From contig CANLXA010000002.1 in NCBI GenBank assembly GCA_947494975.1, positions 248,001 through 312,000 on the forward strand: a stretch of DNA of 64,000 nt, read 5' to 3'. The DNA comes from an uncultured Roseicyclus sp. (GTDB lineage: Bacteria > Pseudomonadota > Alphaproteobacteria > Rhodobacterales > Rhodobacteraceae). This document shows, piece after piece, positions 48,949-60,249 of the stretch. The notes beneath the pieces were generated by a model. It was not told the DNA's origin. It searched no databases and worked only from the letters and a program-made list of their open reading frames with translations. A program made the position numbers and the translations under genes. How positions within the stretch are numbered: position 1 is the first letter of the stretch; every line of letters begins with the position of its first letter.

Positions 48949-49630
48949 AACAGGGCCTCGCATCGTGGTTCTGACCGGGGCGGGCGTGTCGGCGGAAAGC
49001 GGGCTGGGCACGTTTCGCGACAAGGATGGGCTCTGGACGAAATACGATCTGGCGGAGGTGGCCACACCGGAAGGGTTTGCCGCCGATCCCGCGAAGGTCC
49101 ACGCCTTCTACAACGCACGTCGCAAGAATGCGCGGGCGGCGGAACCGAACGCGGCCCATGGGGCGCTGGCGCGGCTGGAGGCGGCGGGGGCGTTAATAGT
49201 GACGCAGAATGTCGATGACCTGCATGAACGGGCGGGGGCGGCGGGCGTGGTGCATATGCATGGCGAGTTGATGCGCGCGCTGTGTGCGGCCTGCGGCGCG
49301 ACATGGGAGGCGCCGGACGTCATGGAGGTGGGCGATGCCTGCCCCGATTGCGGCGGCGGGCCATGCCGCCCCGATATCGTGTGGTTCGGGGAATTCCCCT
49401 ATCACATGGACCGGATCGCGGAGGCGGTGCAGGGGTGTGAGCTTTTCGTGGCCATTGGCACGTCGGGCGAGGTCTACCCGGCGGCGGGGTTTGTGGAGGA
49501 GGCGCGGGGCGCGGGGGCGCGGACGCTGGAGATCAATCTGGAGGCGACGGGCGGGCGGTTTGACCAGCGGATCCTCGGCCCGGCCAGCGACGTGGTGCCG
49601 GATTGGGTGGAGGGCCTTCTGGGCCGCTGA
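48941..49630 (+). CDS. cobB: NAD-dependent protein deacylase (sirtuin)
   Basis: IVVLTGAGVSAESGLGTFRDKDGLW; VTQNVDDLHERAG; HGEL; Cys zinc ligands CAAC/CPDC; YxxR pair in FYNARRKNA. Confidence 0.95.
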   Translation: MTETGPRIVVLTGAGVSAESGLGTFRDKDGLWTKYDLAEVATPEGFAADPAKVHAFYNARRKNARAAEPNAAHGALARLEAAGALIVTQNVDDLHERAGAAGVVHMHGELMRALCAACGATWEAPDVMEVGDACPDCGGGPCRPDIVWFGEFPYHMDRIAEAVQGCELFVAIGTSGEVYPAAGFVEEARGAGARTLEINLEATGGRFDQRILGPASDVVPDWVEGLLGR

Positions 49631-49695
49631 CGATTCTGTGACCGCGCCGGGGCCCGGGGCCGGGCTATACCCTTGCACACAGGAGCGACCGGGGG

Positions 49696-50295
49696 ATGTG
49701 GGCGATGGATCATCGGATGAAAGTGGCGGCCATTGGCGCGGTTATCTGCGCGCTGGCATCCCCAGCCACGGCCTGGGTGCTGGGCGGAGAGATCGTGCAG
49801 CAAAGCGGGGCGGGGGAGTTCGTGATCCTCGACCCGTCGGAACCCTTCGCCGTGGGGGCGGATACGTTCAACACCGATCACCTCTATGCGTTCAACGAGG
49901 ATCAGAACATCACCCTGATCGAGCCGATCCGCGTGGATATCGGCGGCTGCATGGCCGCGCCTACGGGGCGTGGTGGCGTGATTGCCGCGGGGACCGTCGT
50001 GGCGAGCCATTACGTGTTTTTCGACAGCGTCGATGGCATCCATTACGGTTATGTCGATTTCGACGCGCCGATCCTGGGCATCGCGGCGTTTCAGGACAGC
50101 ATGGCGGCGACGGATTTTCTGGCCAACACCAACGTGACCTATCTGAGCCTTGAGCTGCGCGGGCTGGAGCGGGGGGATCAGGTGTGGGTGGATGAGGACG
50201 ACCCGCACCGCCTCTGGGTCTATTGGGCGGGGTCGAGCCCCGGCGATTACATCCGGGTGTTCACCGCACAAAGCTCTGCCGCGCCGTTGATGTAG
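49696..50295 (+). CDS. secreted hypothetical protein
   Basis: MDHRMKVAAIGAVICALASPATAWVLGGEIVQQSGAGEFVILDPSE; N-terminal signal. Confidence 0.7.
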   Translation: MWAMDHRMKVAAIGAVICALASPATAWVLGGEIVQQSGAGEFVILDPSEPFAVGADTFNTDHLYAFNEDQNITLIEPIRVDIGGCMAAPTGRGGVIAAGTVVASHYVFFDSVDGIHYGYVDFDAPILGIAAFQDSMAATDFLANTNVTYLSLELRGLERGDQVWVDEDDPHRLWVYWAGSSPGDYIRVFTAQSSAAPLM

Positions 50296-50409
50296 GGGGG
50301 GGCGGGATCGGTGGCCGGATTGAACAGCCCGCAGCACGGCGCTGGCCCATGTCGCGCGCGGTTGGCCCACCAGATCGACGGTCGGCCCTCGTAATCCCGG
50401 GCACTGGTC

Positions 50410-51111
50410 TTACAGAACCGTGCGCAGTTGGTGACCAGGGCCGAACAGCAACCGAACCTTCGTAACGGACGCGGCTCCATCCCAGGTGAGGCGGTCGATT
50501 GCGAACAGGGCGCTGCTGGCAGGGCAGCCCAGGATGGCGGCCTCGTCGGGTGTTGCCGAGGTGGCCGAAAAGGCGATTTCGCCATGGGTGTAGGGGGCGT
50601 GGCGGAGCAGCCATTCATTGGCGCTGACGCTGTCGAAGGGCTCCTGCATCGCATCGGGGACCACGTCCGGATTGATCCAGCGATCCTCGAAGGCGTAGGG
50701 CGCATCATCGGCCAGATGCAGGGCGCGGATATGCAGAAGCGGACGCTGGGCGCTGGTTTTCATCGCCCCGCTGATCGCCAAGGGCGGCACGGCGGCGTCC
50801 CGTTCGATCCGCTGATATCCGTATTTCTGCCCGCGCTCCTCAACCTCGATGCGGATCACCGAGATATCCAGCGTGGCCTTGGCGACCGGCTGGGCGGCGA
50901 CGCGGGTGCCGGCCTTGCGGCGCCTGTCCAGCACACCGCTCTCGGCCAGCGACCGCAAGGCGCGGTTGACCGTGGTGCGGGCGCAGCCGAATTCCTGCGC
51001 CAGTTCGGATTCATTGGGGATCAGGTCGCCGGGCTTCCATTCGCGGGCATGGATGCGGCGGCGCACTTCCTCCTGCACCGATTGCCAATTCCGGAAGGAT
51101 GGGCGGTTCAT
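50410..51111 (-). CDS. hutC: histidine utilization repressor (GntR/HutC)
   Basis: SVQEEVRRRIHAREWKPGDLIPNESELAQEFGCARTTVNRALRSLAESGVLDRRRKAGTRVA; next to hutF. Confidence 0.93.
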   Translation of the reverse strand: MNRPSFRNWQSVQEEVRRRIHAREWKPGDLIPNESELAQEFGCARTTVNRALRSLAESGVLDRRRKAGTRVAAQPVAKATLDISVIRIEVEERGQKYGYQRIERDAAVPPLAISGAMKTSAQRPLLHIRALHLADDAPYAFEDRWINPDVVPDAMQEPFDSVSANEWLLRHAPYTHGEIAFSATSATPDEAAILGCPASSALFAIDRLTWDGAASVTKVRLLFGPGHQLRTVL

Positions 51112-52475
51112 AGGGCATCTTTCAAGGCGTCGATGGTGCGCCGGTAGGCCGCCACGATCCGGGCGCGGGCGATATGTTCGCCGTCCCTTACCATGTGCCG
51201 TCCCGCCGACCAAACATCGCGCACCAGCCGATCGTCGCCTGCAAAGATCCACGCGTCGAGCGCGGTATCGCCACTGCGCCCCCACAGGGGGTCGGAGGAC
51301 GTATCGAGCGCCAGCATGTCCGCCCAATACCCAACCTCCAGCCGCCCGGTCCTGCGCCCCGTGGCCTGCGCGCCACCTGTCAGGATGCCTTCGAACAGGC
51401 GCCGCCCGGTGGATTGATCGGGGGAGGCGAGCGCCGCCCGCGTGCCATCGCGCAGGCGTTGCGAATAGTCGAGCGTGCGCAGCTCTTCGCTCAGGGCGAT
51501 GCGGATGTTGCTGTCCGATCCCACGGCGATGGCGCCGTTGGCCGCCATCCACCGCACCGCGTCGAAAATCCCGTCGCCCAGGCTGCTTTCGGTGATGGGG
51601 CACAGCCCCGCCACCGCCCCCGTCCGCGCCAGGCGCTCGGTTTCCCGCGGCTGCATCTGGGTGCAGTGGATCAGGCACCACCGTGGGTTCAGGTCCATGT
51701 GGTCCAGGGCCCAGTCGACGGGCCGCGCGCCCCAATGGGCCTGCACTTCGTCGACTTCGGGGCGCTGCTCGGCCAGGTGCATATGGATCGGGCCGGACGG
51801 AAAGTGCCGGGAATAGGCCGAGAGGTCATCGCGGCCCACGGCGCGGAGCGAATGGGGCGCGACGCCGTGGGTTGTGTCCACGGGAAGCGGGGAGAGGGCT
51901 GCGATGGCGCGATCGTGGAGGGTTTGAAACCGCTCCAGATCGTTGCCGAACCGGATCTGCCCGGCGGTCAGGGCGCGCCCGTCACATCCGCCGAACTGGT
52001 AATGGACCGGTAGCAGACAGAGCCCGATGCCGGTTTGACCGGCGGCCGCCGCGATACGCGCCGACATCTCGGCGATATCGTCATAGGGGGCACCACCGGG
52101 CTGGTGGTGAAGGTAGTGGAATTCGGCGTTGGTGGCATAGCCCGCTTCCAGCATTTCCATCTGCACCAGCGCGGCGATGGCCTCGACATGGTCGGGCGTC
52201 AGCCGGTCGAGGAAGCGGAACATCAGCTGCCGCCATGTCCAGAAGCTGTCGCTCGCCGTTGGCCCGCGCCGTTCGGTGAGGCCCGCCATCGCGCGTTGGA
52301 AGGCGTGGCTGTGAACATTGACAGGTGCGGGCACCAGAAGGGCGGTCCGCGTGCCGGCGGCGGGCGCATCGTGCTGGACGTTGGCAATCCGCCCGTCCGC
52401 GTCGATATCGATCCGCACGCCCTGGGCCCACCCGGTGGGGAGCAACGCGGTTTCGGCCCAGAATGTGGTCATCAT
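51108..52475 (-). CDS. hutF: formimidoylglutamate deiminase
   Basis: LLVPAPVNVHSHAFQRAMAGLTERRG...FWTWRQLMFRFLDRLTPDHVEAIAALVQMEMLEAGYATNAEFHYLHHQPGG. Confidence 0.95.
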   Translation of the reverse strand: MMTTFWAETALLPTGWAQGVRIDIDADGRIANVQHDAPAAGTRTALLVPAPVNVHSHAFQRAMAGLTERRGPTASDSFWTWRQLMFRFLDRLTPDHVEAIAALVQMEMLEAGYATNAEFHYLHHQPGGAPYDDIAEMSARIAAAAGQTGIGLCLLPVHYQFGGCDGRALTAGQIRFGNDLERFQTLHDRAIAALSPLPVDTTHGVAPHSLRAVGRDDLSAYSRHFPSGPIHMHLAEQRPEVDEVQAHWGARPVDWALDHMDLNPRWCLIHCTQMQPRETERLARTGAVAGLCPITESSLGDGIFDAVRWMAANGAIAVGSDSNIRIALSEELRTLDYSQRLRDGTRAALASPDQSTGRRLFEGILTGGAQATGRRTGRLEVGYWADMLALDTSSDPLWGRSGDTALDAWIFAGDDRLVRDVWSAGRHMVRDGEHIARARIVAAYRRTIDALKDAL

Positions 52476-52494
52476 GCGCTCGCTTGACAGATTA

Positions 52495-52510
52495 TTATGT
52501 ATGCACATAA
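52495..52510. promoter_or_regulatory. candidate HutC operator
   Basis: Palindrome TTATGT-ATGC-ACATAA in the divergent hutF/hutI intergenic region; GT...AC core as in GntR/HutC operators. Confidence 0.55.
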
Positions 52511-52548
52511 CATCATTAAACACAATTTATTGCAAGCGAGTCGATCCG

Positions 52549-53742
52549 ATGCTGTTGACCAACGCCAAGATCGCGACGCTCCGAACCGATGACGATTTCG
52601 GGATCATCGAGGCGGGGGCGATCGTACTGGACGGCGCGCGTATCGCGTGGGTCGGCGCGGCGGGTGAGCTTCCGGGCGAGTATCAGGTGCGGGAGACGCA
52701 GGATCTTGACGGCGGCCTTGTCACGCCCGCGCTGATCGATTGCCACACCCACGTGGTGTTTGGCGGCAACCGGGCGGCGGAATTCGAGTTGCGCCTCAAT
52801 GGCGCGAGTTATGAGGAACTGGCCAAGGCGGGCGGGGGGATTGCGTCGACCGTTGCCGCGACGCGGGCCGCGTCCGAGGCGGAGCTGCTGGCCGACGCGC
52901 TCCGCCGTGTGGATGCGATGATCGCCGAGGGCGTCACCCTGATCGAGGTGAAATCCGGCTATGGGCTGGATCGCGGGACGGAGCTGAAAATGCTCCGGGT
53001 TGCGCGGCAATTGGCGCGGAGGCGGCCCATCGAGGTGCGCACCAGCTTCCTCGGCGCCCATGCGGTGCCGCCGGACCATACCGGCAATGCGGATGCCTAT
53101 ATAGACGAGGTTTGCATTCCCACCCTGCGGGCCGCCCATGGCGAGGGTCTTGTCGATGCGGTTGACGGATTTTGTGAGGGCATTGCTTTTGACACGGTGC
53201 AGATGGCGCGGGTGTTCGCGGTCGCCCATGAGCTTGGCCTTCCGGTCAAACTCCATGCCGAGCAATTGTCCCATATCGGCGGCACCCGGCTGGCCGCCGC
53301 GCATGGTGCGCTGAGTGCGGATCATGTGGAATATGCCACCGAGGCGGATGCGCGGGCGCTGGCCGCGGCGGGCACCACCGCCGTCCTGCTGCCCGGCGCG
53401 TTCTACACCCTGCGCGAGACGCAGGCGCCGCCGATCCAGGCGTTCCGTGACCATGGGGTGCCGATGGCGCTGGCGACCGATTGCAACCCCGGATCGTCGC
53501 CGCTCAGCTCGCCCCTGCTTGCCATGAACATGGCCTGCACGCTGTTTCGCCTGACCCCGTTGGAGGCGCTGTTGGGGATGACGGCCCATGCGGCCCGCGC
53601 CTTGGGCGAGAGCGGCAGGGGCCGGATTGCGCGCGGCGCCATCGCCGATCTTTGCGTCTGGGATGCCGCACATCCCGCGGAGCTGGCCTATCGTATCGGG
53701 TTCAACCCGCTTCGCTCTCGCATTTTCGGGGGCGCGCCATGA
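52549..53742 (+). CDS. hutI: imidazolonepropionase
   Basis: [48 protein letters not shown]. Confidence 0.97.
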   Translation: MLLTNAKIATLRTDDDFGIIEAGAIVLDGARIAWVGAAGELPGEYQVRETQDLDGGLVTPALIDCHTHVVFGGNRAAEFELRLNGASYEELAKAGGGIASTVAATRAASEAELLADALRRVDAMIAEGVTLIEVKSGYGLDRGTELKMLRVARQLARRRPIEVRTSFLGAHAVPPDHTGNADAYIDEVCIPTLRAAHGEGLVDAVDGFCEGIAFDTVQMARVFAVAHELGLPVKLHAEQLSHIGGTRLAAAHGALSADHVEYATEADARALAAAGTTAVLLPGAFYTLRETQAPPIQAFRDHGVPMALATDCNPGSSPLSSPLLAMNMACTLFRLTPLEALLGMTAHAARALGESGRGRIARGAIADLCVWDAAHPAELAYRIGFNPLRSRIFGGAP

Positions 53743-55280
53743 CCATCACGCTGACGCCCGGTGCCGCGACCCTGGGGCAGTTGCACGACATCTGGGCCAA
53801 CGGCCATGCCGTCGCGCTCGACCCAGCCGCCCGTGCGGGTATCGAGGCCGCGCAGGCGCTGGTGGCACAGGCGGCGGCGGGCGAGGCCGCCGTTTACGGC
53901 GTCAATACCGGCTTCGGCAAACTGGCCAGCGTGAAGATCGCCGCCAGGGACGTGGCGACGTTGCAGCGCAATCTGATCCTGTCCCATTGCTGTGGCGTTG
54001 GGGAGCCGCTGGATGCAGCGACCACGCGCCTGATGATGGTGCTGAAATTGCTGTCACTGGGTCGCGGGGCCTCGGGCGTTGCACAGCAGACCGTGGCCCT
54101 GATCGAAGCCATGTTGGAACATGACGTGATCCCGGTGATCCCGTCACAGGGCTCGGTCGGGGCGTCGGGTGATCTGGCACCCTTGGCGCATATGGCCGCC
54201 GCGATGATCGGTGAGGGAGAGGTCATCTGGGCTGGCGACCGGATGCCTGCCGACGCGGCGCTTGCCTTGACGGGCCTGTCGCCGGTGGTGCTCGGGCCGA
54301 AAGAGGGGCTTGCGCTGATCAACGGCACGCAATTTTCCACCGCCTGTGCGCTGGTGGGCCTGTGGGGCGCGTGGCGCAATGCGGAGACCTGCGTGCTGAC
54401 CTGTGCGCTGTCCACCGACGCGATCATGGGCTCCACCGCGCCGTTGCAGGACGCGATCCACACGTTGCGCGGCCATGCAGGCCAGATCGCCGTGGCGCGC
54501 GCGCAGCGGGCGCTGATGGAGGGCAGCCAGATCCGGGAAAGCCACCGCGACGGGGATACCCGCGTGCAGGACCCCTATTGCATCCGCTGCCAGCCCCAGG
54601 TGACGGGTGCGGCCATGGACCTGCTGCATTTCGCGGGGCGCACGCTGGAGGTGGAGGCCAACGCCGTGACGGATAATCCGCTGGTGCTGGTGGAGGAGGG
54701 CCTGATCGTGTCCGGCGGGAACTTCCACGCAGAACCGGTGGGCTTCGCCGCGGACCAGATTGCCGTGGCCATTTCCGAGATCGGAGCCATTGCGCAAAGG
54801 CGTGTCGCGCTGATGGTGGACCCGACGCTGAGCTTCGATCTGCCGCCGTTCCTGACACCCGATCCGGGCCTGAATTCCGGCCTGATGATCGCCGAGGTCA
54901 CGACGGCGGCGCTGATGAGTGAGAACAAGCATCTGGCTAATCCCTGCACGACGGACAGCACGCCGACCTCCGCCAATCAGGAGGATCACGTGAGCATGGC
55001 CGCCCATGCCGCGCGGCGGCTGGAGCGGATGAATGCGAACCTCAACGTCATCCTCGGGGTCGAGGCGATGTGCGGCGCGCAGGGCATCGAGTTTCGCGCG
55101 CCGTTGCAGACCAGCGCGCCGCTGCAGGCGGCGATGGCGGTGCTGCGCGCCGAGGTTCCCGCGATTGCGGAGGATCGCTACATGGCGCCGTCGATCGAGG
55201 CCGCCAGCGCGCTGGTGCGCAGCGGAGCGCTGGCGGGGTCCGTGGAGCTGCCCGGCTTCGTGAAGGGGCATGTAGCATGA
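53739..55280 (+). CDS. hutH: histidine ammonia-lyase
   Basis: [18 protein letters not shown] motif [16 protein letters not shown]. Confidence 0.97.
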   Translation: MTITLTPGAATLGQLHDIWANGHAVALDPAARAGIEAAQALVAQAAAGEAAVYGVNTGFGKLASVKIAARDVATLQRNLILSHCCGVGEPLDAATTRLMMVLKLLSLGRGASGVAQQTVALIEAMLEHDVIPVIPSQGSVGASGDLAPLAHMAAAMIGEGEVIWAGDRMPADAALALTGLSPVVLGPKEGLALINGTQFSTACALVGLWGAWRNAETCVLTCALSTDAIMGSTAPLQDAIHTLRGHAGQIAVARAQRALMEGSQIRESHRDGDTRVQDPYCIRCQPQVTGAAMDLLHFAGRTLEVEANAVTDNPLVLVEEGLIVSGGNFHAEPVGFAADQIAVAISEIGAIAQRRVALMVDPTLSFDLPPFLTPDPGLNSGLMIAEVTTAALMSENKHLANPCTTDSTPTSANQEDHVSMAAHAARRLERMNANLNVILGVEAMCGAQGIEFRAPLQTSAPLQAAMAVLRAEVPAIAEDRYMAPSIEAASALVRSGALAGSVELPGFVKGHVA

Positions 55281-56074
55281 GGCCCGTCAGCATTGTCCAA
55301 GGCAGCGGCCCCATCGTTCTGGGCCTGCCCCATACGGGCACCTTTGTGCCCGACGACGTTGCCGCGCGGCTGAATGAGAACGGGCGCAAGCTGGCGGATA
55401 CGGATTGGCATATCGACCGGCTCTATGCCGGGCAGCACCCGGACGTGACCACCGTGCGCGCCAATTTTCACCGCTATGTCATCGACGCGAACCGGGACCC
55501 TGCGGGCGAAAGCCTGTATCCGGGGCAGAACACCACCACGCTGGTGCCGCTTACGGATTTTGACGGGGTGGAGATTTGGGACGACCCGCCCACCGAAGCG
55601 GAGATTGATGCCCGCCGCCGTGAGTTCCATGCGCCATATCATGCAGCGTTGGAAGCGGAGTTGATGCGGGTGCGGGACCTGCGCGGGGTGGCGATCCTCT
55701 ATGATTGCCACTCGATCCGGTCGCATATTCCGTTCCTGTTCGAGGGCACCTTGCCCGATTTCAATGTGGGCACGAATGGCGGCACCACCTGTGCGCCAGA
55801 GATCGAGGCCGCCACCGTCGCGATCTGCGCCGCCGCGCCCTGCACATCGGTGCTGAATGGGCGGTTCAAGGGCGGCTGGACCACGCGGCACTACGGGCGG
55901 CCCGCCGAGAACATCCACGCCATCCAGATGGAACTGGCGCAATCCACCTACCTGACGGACGAGGCCGCGCCCTGGACCTGTGACGCGGCCAAATCCGCCG
56001 CCCTGCGCCCATATCTGACATCCATCCTGACCGAACTGGCCGCTCTGGCCCCGTCCCTAGGAGGCTCCCGATGA
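55277..56074 (+). CDS. hutG: N-formylglutamate deformylase
   Basis: [20 protein letters not shown]...[12 protein letters not shown]...[24 protein letters not shown]. Confidence 0.95.
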   Translation: MRPVSIVQGSGPIVLGLPHTGTFVPDDVAARLNENGRKLADTDWHIDRLYAGQHPDVTTVRANFHRYVIDANRDPAGESLYPGQNTTTLVPLTDFDGVEIWDDPPTEAEIDARRREFHAPYHAALEAELMRVRDLRGVAILYDCHSIRSHIPFLFEGTLPDFNVGTNGGTTCAPEIEAATVAICAAAPCTSVLNGRFKGGWTTRHYGRPAENIHAIQMELAQSTYLTDEAAPWTCDAAKSAALRPYLTSILTELAALAPSLGGSR

Positions 56075-57741
56075 ACACTCCCCGCCACAACCTGCGCGAC
56101 GTCTTCCCGCCCACGGGCCCCGAGATCACCGCGAAGTCCTGGCTGACCGAGGCACCGATGCGGATGCTGATGAACAACCTGCATCCCGACGTGGCCGAGA
56201 ACCCCCATGAACTGGTCGTCTACGGTGGTATTGGCCGCGCCGCGCGGACGTGGGAGGATTTCGATGCGATCGTGGCCGCCCTGAAGGATCTGGAAGACAC
56301 GCAGACGCTGCTGGTGCAATCGGGCAAGCCGGTGGGCGTTTTCAACACCCACAAGGATGCGCCGCGCGTTCTGATAGCCAATAGCAACCTCGTGCCCCAT
56401 TGGGCGACTTGGGATCACTTCAACGCGCTCGATAAGAAGGGTCTGGCGATGTACGGCCAGATGACGGCGGGCTCGTGGATCTACATCGGCACGCAGGGCA
56501 TCGTGCAGGGCACCTATGAGACGTTCATGGAGGCGGGGCGGCAGCATTACGACGGCAACCTCAGGGGCCGCTGGATCCTGACGGGCGGCCTGGGCGGCAT
56601 GGGCGGTGCGCAGCCTTTGGCGGCTGTGATGGCGGGGGCCTGTTGCCTTGCCGTGGAGTGCGACGAGACCCGGGCCGATTTCCGGCTGCGCACGCGCTAT
56701 GTGGATGAGAAGACGCAATCGCTGGATGAGGCATTGGCGATGATCGACCGCTGGACGACGGCGGGTGAGGCGAAATCCGTCGCCCTGATCGGCAACGCGG
56801 CCGATGTGTTCCCTGAACTGGTGAAGCGCGGCGTGAAGCCGGATATGGTGACGGACCAGACCTCTGCCCATGACCCGATCCACGGTTATCTGCCGCAAGG
56901 CTGGAGTGTGGCCGAGTGGCGTGAGAAGCAGGAGAGCGACCCGAAAGCGGTGGAGAAAGCCGCGCGCGCCTCGATGAAAGTGCAGGTCGCGGCGATGGTG
57001 GAGTTCTGGAACCAGGGCGTGCCGACGCTCGATTACGGCAACAACATCCGGCAGGTCGCGCAGGAAGAGGGGCTGGAGAATGCCTTTGCCTTCCCCGGTT
57101 TCGTGCCCGCCTATATCCGCCCGCTCTTTTGCCGGGGCATCGGGCCGTTCCGCTGGTGCGCGCTATCCGGTGACCCGGAGGATATCTACAAGACCGACGC
57201 CAAGGTGAAGGAGCTGATCGACGATCCGCACCTGCACAATTGGCTCGACATGGCGCGCGAGCGGATCGAATTTCAGGGGCTGCCCGCGCGGATCTGCTGG
57301 GTGGGTCTGGGCCAGCGGGACAAGCTCGGGCTGGCGTTTAACGAGATGGTGCGCAATGGGGAATTGTCGGCACCTGTCGTGATCGGGCGGGACCACCTCG
57401 ACAGCGGCTCCGTCGCCTCGCCCAACCGCGAGACGGAGGCGATGAAGGACGGCTCGGATGCGGTGTCGGACTGGCCGCTGCTCAACGCGATGCTGAACGT
57501 CGCGGGGGGCGCCACCTGGGTGTCGCTGCACCATGGCGGCGGCGTTGGCATGGGGTTTTCGCAGCATTCCGGCATGGTGATCTGCTGTGACGGCACCGAG
57601 GATGCCGACCGTCGCATCGCAAACGTCTTGTGGAACGACCCGGCCACCGGCGTGATGCGCCATGCCGATGCAGGCTACGAGGATGCGCTGAAATGCGCGC
57701 GCGAGAAGGGGCTGAATTTGCCCGGCATTCTGGGGCGGTAG
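56071..57741 (+). CDS. hutU: urocanate hydratase
   Basis: [66 protein letters not shown]. Confidence 0.97.
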   Translation: MNTPRHNLRDVFPPTGPEITAKSWLTEAPMRMLMNNLHPDVAENPHELVVYGGIGRAARTWEDFDAIVAALKDLEDTQTLLVQSGKPVGVFNTHKDAPRVLIANSNLVPHWATWDHFNALDKKGLAMYGQMTAGSWIYIGTQGIVQGTYETFMEAGRQHYDGNLRGRWILTGGLGGMGGAQPLAAVMAGACCLAVECDETRADFRLRTRYVDEKTQSLDEALAMIDRWTTAGEAKSVALIGNAADVFPELVKRGVKPDMVTDQTSAHDPIHGYLPQGWSVAEWREKQESDPKAVEKAARASMKVQVAAMVEFWNQGVPTLDYGNNIRQVAQEEGLENAFAFPGFVPAYIRPLFCRGIGPFRWCALSGDPEDIYKTDAKVKELIDDPHLHNWLDMARERIEFQGLPARICWVGLGQRDKLGLAFNEMVRNGELSAPVVIGRDHLDSGSVASPNRETEAMKDGSDAVSDWPLLNAMLNVAGGATWVSLHHGGGVGMGFSQHSGMVICCDGTEDADRRIANVLWNDPATGVMRHADAGYEDALKCAREKGLNLPGILGR

Positions 57742-57967
57742 GCCCGCGGTTTTGCAGGACGCCTAGCGGGTCGAGGCGGGGGATCACGGCGACGCGGGAT
57801 CTGTGGAAGACCGGTGTGTTTGGCGGGGCGGTCTGCTTGTCTTGTACCACCCGGGGGCAGGTTGGCTTACCCCCGACCCTCGACGATCTGGCGCGCAAGG
57901 CCCGACCCCGTCCCGCAAGGACCGACCCCGCCCCGCAATTCGGCGGCGGAGCCGGTCCTGTCAGGCC

Positions 57968-58489
57968 TCAACCGTCAGTGCCGTGGCCGGATTGGTCATC
58001 GCCGTGACTATCCGCGTCGCCGTCCATTTCCATCTCGACGTGACCGGCCAATGCATTGGCCGCCTCGTTATCTACGGTCACGGTGACGGTGACAGGGATC
58101 CAGACGTCGAAGAACATCAGCAGTTCGAACGTGTCGCCCGGTTCCAGCGGTTCGGTCAGGCCCAGAAGCATGATGTGATCGCCGCCCGGCGCCAGTTGGT
58201 GACTGGCGCCGCTGGCGATGGCGATGCCGTCTTCCAGCTCGACCATGCGCATGACGCCGTCATCGGTCTGGATGTTGGTATGGATTTCCACCCGGTCCGC
58301 GGCATCGCTTTCGACGCGGAACAGGCGATCATCCTCGTCGGAATGGTTGCGGATCGACATGTAGATTGCGGCGGTCTGGGCCAGAGGGCTGGCGACGCGG
58401 GCGACGGCGCCCTCGATCTCGACATGGGCCGCGGCAAGGGCGGGCAGCGCCGCGATGGCGGCGGCAAGGACGGTGGTTCTGAGGGTCAT
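57968..58489 (-). CDS. copper chaperone PCu(A)C family protein
   Basis: Signal peptide; MSIRNHSDEDDRLFRVESDAADRVEIHTNIQTDDGVMRMVELEDGIAIASGASHQLAPGGDHIMLLGL. Confidence 0.85.
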   Translation of the reverse strand: MTLRTTVLAAAIAALPALAAAHVEIEGAVARVASPLAQTAAIYMSIRNHSDEDDRLFRVESDAADRVEIHTNIQTDDGVMRMVELEDGIAIASGASHQLAPGGDHIMLLGLTEPLEPGDTFELLMFFDVWIPVTVTVTVDNEAANALAGHVEMEMDGDADSHGDDQSGHGTDG

Positions 58490-58524
58490 TTTGGTTTCTC
58501 TCGAAGGATCAGGTTGGGGTTTGC

Positions 58525-58887
58525 TCAGGCGCGCATCCGGGCCGGGGGCGCGCGGGCACTCCGGTCGATCCGGGTTTCGAGAGCAGAGAGGGTGGGTAGG
58601 GGACCCGCGGGGGCGTTGAAAACAAGACGGTGTGGTGCCGTTGGCGCGGCTGACGCCGAACCATCCAGCGCGGCGGAAAGGGTACAGATCGGGCAATCGA
58701 ACCCGGCCACGGCCTGCCCGTCGCCATCGAGCTGCGGCAGGCCCGCCGCATCCAGCAAGATGTCCGGCGTAGCCGCGCCGCAAAATCCGCCCGCCGCCGC
58801 CATCCGCGTTTCGGCCACCACGGCGGCGGTGCCGGTCAGCACAAGGCTGAGCGCAAGGAGCGTGGAGAGGAGCGCGCGGCGGATCAT
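58525..58887 (-). CDS. DUF2946-like protein
   Basis: N-terminal TM/signal; FDCPICTLSAAL motif; adjacent to PCu(A)C. Confidence 0.65.
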   Translation of the reverse strand: MIRRALLSTLLALSLVLTGTAAVVAETRMAAAGGFCGAATPDILLDAAGLPQLDGDGQAVAGFDCPICTLSAALDGSASAAPTAPHRLVFNAPAGPLPTLSALETRIDRSARAPPARMRA

Positions 58888-58945
58888 GGCGCGGTAATAG
58901 CGCGGGTCACGCCCATGGGCGCTGCGACAAATGCGTAGGGCGCAC

Positions 58946-58982
58946 ACGAAAACGCCCCACGCGGGAAAATCCCGGCGGGGCG
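58946..58982 (-). terminator. candidate rho-independent terminator of rpmB
   Basis: Minus strand GCCCCGCCGGGATTTTCCCGCGTGGGGCGTTTTCG just after the rpmB stop. Confidence 0.6.
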
Positions 58983-59003
58983 CAGATCCGCGACGCGATT
59001 GGA

Positions 59004-59294
59004 TCAGGCCTGAGCAGCCTGGGCCTTCGCGATCTCTTTCTTGATCTTGAGCGCCTTGGGGCTCAGCTCATCATCCTTGGCTTTCGCCATGAACGAATCC
59101 AGCCCGCCGCGGTGGTCGACGGTGCGCAGGGCCGCATTCGAGATGCGCAGCTTGAACCGGCGATCCAGAATGTCCGAGCCGAGCGTCACTTCGCTTAGAT
59201 TCGGCAAGAAGCGGCGCTTCGTCTTGTTGTTGGCGTGGCTTACGTTGTTGCCCGTCATCGGGCCCTTGCCGGTCAGTTCGCAGACGCGCGACAT
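59004..59294 (-). CDS. rpmB: 50S ribosomal protein L28
   Basis: [38 protein letters not shown]. Confidence 0.97.
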   Translation of the reverse strand: MSRVCELTGKGPMTGNNVSHANNKTKRRFLPNLSEVTLGSDILDRRFKLRISNAALRTVDHRGGLDSFMAKAKDDELSPKALKIKKEIAKAQAAQA

Positions 59295-59490
59295 GGGGTG
59301 TCCTCTCAATTCAAATCCGGGGCGCGAGCAAGGGTGCCTGCGGGGCCCGAAACCAAAAGGGCGCGGAGAACGGCTCCACGCCCGGAAATCTGCGCAGGCA
59401 TTACGAAGGCGGGGGCGGGGTGTCAAGCCGGGAATCGGGCCTTTCGTGGGGGATTCACGGGCGCGGTGTTTGTGCGTAGGCTGCGCGGCG

Positions 59491-60129
59491 ATGCGTGAGA
59501 GTGATCTATATCCGCCGGTCAAAGCGTTTTTGCAGGCCCAGGGCTACGAGGTGAAGGGCGAGATCGGCCCGGCGGATGTGGTGGGCGTCCGGGATGAAGA
59601 TGACATGGTGGTGGTGGAGCTGAAGCGCGGCTTTTCGCTGGCGCTGTTCCACCAGGGGATTGCGCGGCTGTCGGTGTGCGATTGCGTCTATGTGGCGGTG
59701 GCGCGCGGCCAGGGGCGGCCCTGGATGAAGGCGTTGCGCGAGAATAGGACGCTGGCGCGGCGGCTGGGACTGGGCCTGATGAGTGTGCGGATGGAGACCG
59801 GCGCGGTGGAGGTGCATTGCGATCCCGGGCCCTACGCGCCGCGCAAGGTGGCCCGGCGCAAGCGCGCGATGCTGGGCGAGTTCGAGCGGCGCGAGGGCGA
59901 TCCGAACCTGGGCGGAATTCGCGGCGCGCGGGTGACGGCCTATCGGCAGGAGGCGGTTCTGTGCGCCGAGTTCCTGGCGCTGGCGGGTGAGGCCAGGGGC
60001 GCGGAGGTGGCGCGCTCGACCGGGGTGAAGCGGGCGACCACGATCATGCGGGACAATCATTATGGCTGGTTCGAGAAGATCTCCGTCGGGGTATACCGGC
60101 TGAGTGAGGGCGGTCGAGGCGCAATCTGA
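59491..60129 (+). CDS. DUF2161 domain-containing protein (PDDEXK-like)
   Basis: [60 protein letters not shown]. Confidence 0.85.
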   Translation: MRESDLYPPVKAFLQAQGYEVKGEIGPADVVGVRDEDDMVVVELKRGFSLALFHQGIARLSVCDCVYVAVARGQGRPWMKALRENRTLARRLGLGLMSVRMETGAVEVHCDPGPYAPRKVARRKRAMLGEFERREGDPNLGGIRGARVTAYRQEAVLCAEFLALAGEARGAEVARSTGVKRATTIMRDNHYGWFEKISVGVYRLSEGGRGAI

Positions 60130-60249
60130 AGGCGCGCCTTGCGGCGCATATCCTTGCCTCGCGGCCCCCCGTTTGGGGGCCGCTCAGGCAGGGCCCGGCC
60201 GCTGGTGCCGGATCGCGTCATCGACGTTGGCCGGGGCGGAGAGGTTGGG

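Noticed and set aside
57803-58897. 364 aa plus-strand ORF
   Set aside because: Overlaps antisense to the PCu(A)C and DUF2946-like genes, which have signal peptides and motifs.
59491-60129. DUF2161 PDDEXK-like protein as a restriction or defence nuclease
   Set aside because: Flanked by housekeeping genes and appears to be a conserved chromosomal family; no partner methylase or specificity gene.
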